Source: Thuidium tamariscinum
Lineage: Eukaryota; Streptophyta; Bryopsida; Hypnales; Thuidiaceae
Assembly: GCA_947034885.2 (NCBI GenBank)
Contig: OX344756.2
Span: 22,365,489-22,429,488 of the forward strand
Reading direction: 5' to 3'
DNA length: 64,000 nt
Shown: piece after piece, positions 59,949-64,000 of the stretch
Layout: each line of letters begins with the position of its first letter
How positions within the stretch are numbered: position 1 is the stretch's first letter
Notes under the pieces: generated by a model
Databases searched by the model: none
What the model saw: only the letters and a program-made list of their open reading frames with translations
What the model was told of the DNA's origin: nothing
Position numbers and translations under genes: made by a program

Positions 59949-61504
59949 GAGCTTGCAACCTTATGCTCTCGTTTAGATGGCTAAATGCTAGACTATAAGG
60001 ACTCATGTATGTCAAGTGAACTTCATTAACTTCACATAATTCCAACGTTGACATAGAAGGGTGTAAGTACACTATGCCTAAGTAATTTAGGCAAAAATGT
60101 ATTGTACTTTTAAGTACTTATAGTACAAAATTGTACTGTGTATACTTGATTTTAGGGTTGATGTTTATTACTGTTGAGTGACTATTAACGAGGAATTAAG
60201 TCTTATAGATCAACCACTAGGTATATTAGAGGCTAATAGAAAGTGCTAATGAGATCCAAGGCCATGCATTTATGAAATATTCCCGGGAAATATTCCTTTG
60301 GAAAAAATAAAAAAATGTATTGTGAGTCATGTTTGTATTAAAAAGCACTATAGGCTATCTAATGGAGGATTAGCCTTTTTCTTTATTTGACTTGAAGCCA
60401 TTCTAAAACTAGTTGCTTCCATCTAGAATCTTGAATCCCATTGCAAAAAAATGGATTTTTTCAATAGATATCCTTTACAAACCATAATGAACTAATTTAT
60501 GAGATTTCTACCAAATATGAGCTATAAACATTAAATTGAGAGTAGACTCTAAGACATTGCTCCTTCTTATCTTCTTTATCAAAAAAATTTAGTACTTTGA
60601 CTTTATATGAACAAAATATTTGTATTTATATCTAAATTTGTGTTCTGTGACTAATTTTAAAAGTACAAATATCTCACTTCTAAAATTGATTATTCAAGAA
60701 ATCAATGATGCTTATGGAATCTTTAAATGTATAATGTCTAGAATGACCAAAAAAATATGGAGAAAAAAGCTTCTAAGTTCAAGAAATAATAAGTATAAAG
60801 TCATATTTCACTGAAAAATGAATTTGTGACTGAAAAAAGTACAAGATCTAGCATACTTATACCCAGAAAAATTCATAGAAAATAGCCAATTTGGGGATCT
60901 CTTAGATAAAATTTCCCATGCCAACCTTAGCGCATAGCTACAAACAAGTGGATGGTATGAGAATGAAGCATTGGTCATGATCAAGGACCTTACAAACAAA
61001 GCCACGGGCAATGAATAAGTATGTATGCTCCTTATTACTGATTAAGTGTATATAACAGGCTTTTTTGTCGACAAAGGTAGTATACATCATATTGTCCTAC
61101 TCAGATAAAACCTGCACATGAATCTCTAATTAACAACAACACAGATTCATAAACATACCTACTATAACCAAAAACTCAATACACCCTAAACTTAGGAATT
61201 AAATTGTAAATTCTCTATAGTGATTGATGAAATATGACGTTCTAAAAACTCAAATTGCTTCGAAAAAACAGAAAGGTATATCCACAAGTACTTACTTGAT
61301 TTCATTCACTAGAGCTATGAGAATATCTTCATGCATCATTTTGTTAAAAACATTCTCGAAGTCCCATATACCTACTTGACTTTTGTGACTTATATCCAAA
61401 ATGTAAGAGTTGGTAAGAACGAGAATCAATTCAATCGAGATTCCAATGGTAATGACATTTTCATGCACCTTCTCTTTGAGATTGTATACTTGACAAGTTT
61501 GAGA
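59949..61504. other. Middle of copy C, including an unassigned insertion
   Basis: DDB2-like homology occupies 59.95-60.06 and 60.89-61.50 kb. The roughly 0.8 kb between is absent from copy B. It begins GGGTGTAAGTACACTATGCC and holds short palindromes around TAAGTAATTTAGGC and TTAAGTACTTATAGTAC. I could not read a target duplication or assign a family. Confidence 0.45.
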
Positions 61505-62233
61505 ACATGGGCAATTGCAAAAAACACTTATCCTATTTTCTATCACACTTAGTGTACTGATTTGTTTTTTGGCCATAACTTCTATATTTTGGCTCCAAAT
61601 GACTCAATATTTAAATAAAAGGTATTCATAACTATCATTCACCTTTCCAAAAAATTTCATAATTTTCAAAAATAGTTTACTATCCAAAAATAGACCTTGA
61701 TCGAATGTCACACTTGATAGTTTAGGGGGTTTTAGTCACTAAGGAGTACCTTTTTTTAATGATTTTGAGATGAAATTTGGAAGAGATGGTTTTCTAGTAG
61801 ATTTACAACTCTCCAATGAGGGATTTTGAAAAAAATTATTTTTATGTCGTGTAGAAGTCTACAAAGTGAGCTTCTTTTTGCTTTGCATTTTGAAACCTAT
61901 AAAGTATTATTTTAGTGATTTTTTTGATGAATGACCATCTCCATAAAGTTGTTGCAAATTTATATTTTTTATTTTGTGAATTTAAATTATTTTTTTATTT
62001 TTTTCTAATTAAAACATGAAGGTATGTATTTTCTTGGAACTTGGCACTTTTCTAGTTCTCCTACTTAGACAATTTTTTTGTACAATTCCTTCCATGAGTA
62101 CCTTCATCTTAAAGGTGTATACATAAGTCATTTTTTTTTTAAATTTAAAATTAATTTTCTAATTTTAAAGTACTCCCCAAAAAATCAGCCAAATGCAACA
62201 AAATCGACAAGTGTTTCTTACAATTACCCACAT
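61505..62233. mobile_element. 720-bp GGGTGATTGC family in copy C, ACAT duplication
   Basis: Element 61509-62229 starts GGGCAATTGCAAAAAACACT and ends AAGTGTTTCTTACAATTACCC, with ACAT on both sides. The matching position in copy A (TTTGAGAATAGAGGCTCAC) and copy B (TTTGAGAATATAGGCCAC) is unoccupied, which proves the insertion and its 4-bp duplication. Non-coding. Confidence 0.9.
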
Positions 62234-62789
62234 AGGCTCACTACCTTATCGCCAAAAATTAAGAGATTGTTATTTGTGGATGGAACTCCGAATGCGTCAC
62301 CCGTAGGCTATGCACACGAATAAAATAGTACTATGCACTTCGTTTGAAATCGGCTTGGGAAGTTGCACCTGAAGCATATATTGATTACATGCAAGAGTTG
62401 AAATGGACTGTTTTGTTTAGTTTAGAAATTTATGAGAGAAAAGGCCTAACCCTAGGATGAGAACGAAAGTCCAAAGGCTTGAATGAACATTTCACAAAGA
62501 GGAGAAATAGTGATTGGATGCGAGGCTAAATGTCTTATTACAGGCAAGTTGCTGCAGAGCTACTGCTCGTGAACAAAGTCACGGAGGCCCAACGAGGAGC
62601 AGCATCAACACCATGCTATGTTGCAATCCTATGCCGACATGTAAGCATTGTATGACCTGCATAAATAGAGAGAAAAAAAATCAATTCAATCTTTGACTTC
62701 CTTGATATTGCAACAAGCCACTTTGCGCTTCCAATTACATTGCTATTGATTTGATCAATTCAAGCAACCCTCTCAGTGATATCCTGAAT

Positions 62790-64000
62790 AGTCCAGTCAT
62801 TGACAATGTCTCATTTAAGGATCAACTAGAAGGAACAAAAACAAACCAAGTTATGTATTGTTCTCCCAGCAAAATGGGTCAATCCAGGCATCTTCTAGAT
62901 ATTTCTGCCTACATGCCTGCAACAAAGCCACGGGATTATAATTGTATGAAAGAATCTTAGGAAATCCAAAAATCATAAAAGGTAGTAAAACGAGTCCTAC
63001 TACAACGCTCTCATCAAATTATGGTGTACAAATTTGGAAAAAAAAATAATCATTTAGTGAAACAATCTACTAAAAATATTCTACCACCACACTACGGTAG
63101 AAATCATGATCCCACAGGTTGTCATTTGAGACCCTATTTTTAATATTTCACTCTATGTCATTTAAGTGGTGATCAATGAAACTTTCTACATACTAAGAAT
63201 GCATTCATGGAAATTCCTTTGGACTCATGAGTTTGAAAGGTGTAGTTCAATGTAAGGTTTGAGGAAAGGCGCCATAGTCGCTTTGAAATTCATAAACTTA
63301 TTCAATAAAACTCCAAAATTACAAAACAACTTGCGACTGGTACCACTTTCTCTCAAAAACTACCCAACTGGATCGAACTATAAGTTTTGTAGATTTGTAA
63401 GTTTGTGTGTACCTTTCACGTGATTCGCGGTCCCCAATGTTGGGGGTACCACACAGAAACAAACTCATTTAATCCTGATAATGGTCCATAGAGCTCGCAA
63501 GAACTAATGTCTAATATCCTCAAGTTTTTGAGATCATGCATATTTGGAAACCTAGTGAGAGCATAACACTTAGAAGCATACAACTCCACCAAATTGACCA
63601 AATCACCCAAACCAGGCAAGCCTTGTAGTGACTTACAACAACTCAAATTCAACCTCCGTAACTGTTGAAGTTTCTGTAAGTTGGGCAATTCTTGTAGATC
63701 CATACAACCATGGAGTCGAAGTTCTTGCAATGCAACTAACTCACCTACACTTGGACAACTCTTCAACGTCGTACAATAGCTCAAATCCAAGAATTGCAAG
63801 TTGGTGTGTTTACAACTCAAACCGATGATGGTTGCCACTAAGTCATTGTAACGAAAACGAGCCACTCGAAGTAAAATAAGGTTGCTTAAATTTGGTGCTC
63901 GACCACAAGCAAACAACTCCAACACTTGGAGGTTTGTCAAATGGCCGATCTCGTTCATGCAAGGAGACCTTGACGGGATGTTCGACCATTTAAAAAAAGC
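62790..64000. repeat. Segmental duplication, right copy (TNL 3' part and flank)
   Basis: Matches 39601-41060 in the same orientation, lacking the 0.33-kb insertion of the left copy. The flank and the LRR exon are both included; the block runs off the window. Confidence 0.8.
63416..64000 (-). CDS. TIR-NBS-LRR gene, LRR part of a second copy, cut by the window edge
   Basis: Open from the window edge to a TGA at 63416-63418: 194 residues of leucine-rich repeats closely matching residues about 690-880 of the TNL at 40.4 kb (WSNIPSRSPC, NEIGHLTNLQVLEL, LQELPNLQKLQQLRRLNLS). Differences are mostly substitutions, concentrated at exposed repeat positions (for example DLTECGQAP against ELFACGRAP), as expected of diversifying recognition surfaces. 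The last codons differ: the frame ends at PRIT rather than continuing as in the first copy. A GTGAAAG|GTACAC donor-like site at 63413/63412 lies at the same place as the candidate donor of the first copy. The 5' exons are outside the window, so whether the gene is whole is unknown. Confidence 0.8.
   Translation of the reverse strand, partial: AFFKWSNIPSRSPCMNEIGHLTNLQVLELFACGRAPNLSNLILLRVARFRYNDLVATIIGLSCKHTNLQFLDLSYCTTLKSCPSVGELVALQELRLHGCMDLQELPNLQKLQQLRRLNLSCCKSLQGLPGLGDLVNLVELYASKCYALTRFPNMHDLKNLRILDISSCELYGPLSGLNEFVSVWYPQHWGPRIT

Larger units (their letters stand above)
58085..62800 (-). pseudogene. DDB2-like WD40 gene fragment, copy C, with three insertions
   Basis: Colinear with copies A and B but expanded to about 4.7 kb by insertions at 58247-59948, about 60063-60885 and 61505-62233. 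Host pieces on the minus strand: the region before the WD40 exon with LHDFVHE and SPLCEMF at about 62.6-62.5 kb; the VTHLEFHPTN exon at about 62.3 kb, here frameshifted; the exon QVGIWDFENVFNKMMHEDI then VNEIK at about 61.38-61.29 kb; and a later piece near 61.1-61.0 kb. It lies immediately beside the duplicated TNL 3' flank. Non-functional. Confidence 0.65.

Noticed and set aside
1-64000. CRISPR arrays, operons, bacterial promoters or a prokaryotic insert
   Set aside because: No regularly spaced repeats, no clustered tightly spaced frames, and the real genes are all intron-bearing or nuclear-type.

Overview
This is a plant nuclear window, most likely from a bryophyte or another non-flowering land plant. 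The evidence is spliced genes with GT-AG introns, a plant-type HAK/KUP/KT potassium transporter, a TIR-NBS-LRR resistance gene whose TIR reads 'VFLSHSGAQKGFVEQLC' (a form I associate with bryophyte and other early-branching plant TNLs), and very AT-rich, repeat-laden intergenic DNA. Species assignment is an inference; nothing in the window fixes it.

Layout: 1-5.4 kb is mostly AT-rich spacer with one small TTAA-flanked element. A complete tRNA-Gln(UUG) lies at 5.50 kb. From 12.58 to 7.09 kb (minus strand) is a complete 12-exon HAK/KUP/KT gene that I could splice in frame from start to stop. From 13.8 to 28.5 kb there is no gene I can support, but many short inverted-repeat elements. A two-exon gene for a 234-residue very hydrophilic, LEA-like protein of unknown function runs 30.0-31.4 kb (plus). 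From 32.1 to 34.3 kb is a decayed fragment of a WD40 gene that matches plant DDB2 (UV-damaged-DNA-binding protein 2). From 44.68 to 40.44 kb (minus) is a complete five-exon TNL gene. From 50.6 to 54.7 kb there is a broken Ty3/gypsy chromovirus fossil between two diverged direct repeats. Two more DDB2-like fragments lie at 54.7-56.0 and 58.1-62.8 kb, and a second TNL runs off the right edge (63.4-64.0 kb), in the same orientation as the first and sharing its 3' flank.

The most informative content is the mobile DNA. I see at least four families of short, apparently non-coding inverted-repeat elements, and in many cases the target-site duplication can be read directly. One class starts CCC(C)T and sits in TTAA (once ATAT). 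A second, about 720 bp, starts GGGTGATTGCAAGAAACA and makes 4-bp duplications of variable sequence (TTTA, TTAC, GATT, TAGT, ACAT). A third starts ATGGTGAATTT, also with 4-bp duplications. A fourth starts CATTAG and has a GC-rich centre. Because the three DDB2-like fragments are copies of one another, they act as natural filled/empty-site controls: the TTAA elements in the first copy and the 720-bp element in the third are cleanly absent from the other copies. Nesting gives relative ages.

Functionally the window holds independent housekeeping and stress genes (K+ transport, a tRNA, a desiccation-type protein) and part of an immune-receptor cluster that has been expanding by segmental duplication together with DDB2-like gene debris. 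I see no CRISPR, operon or prokaryotic feature, and no gene system I would call new beyond the element families.
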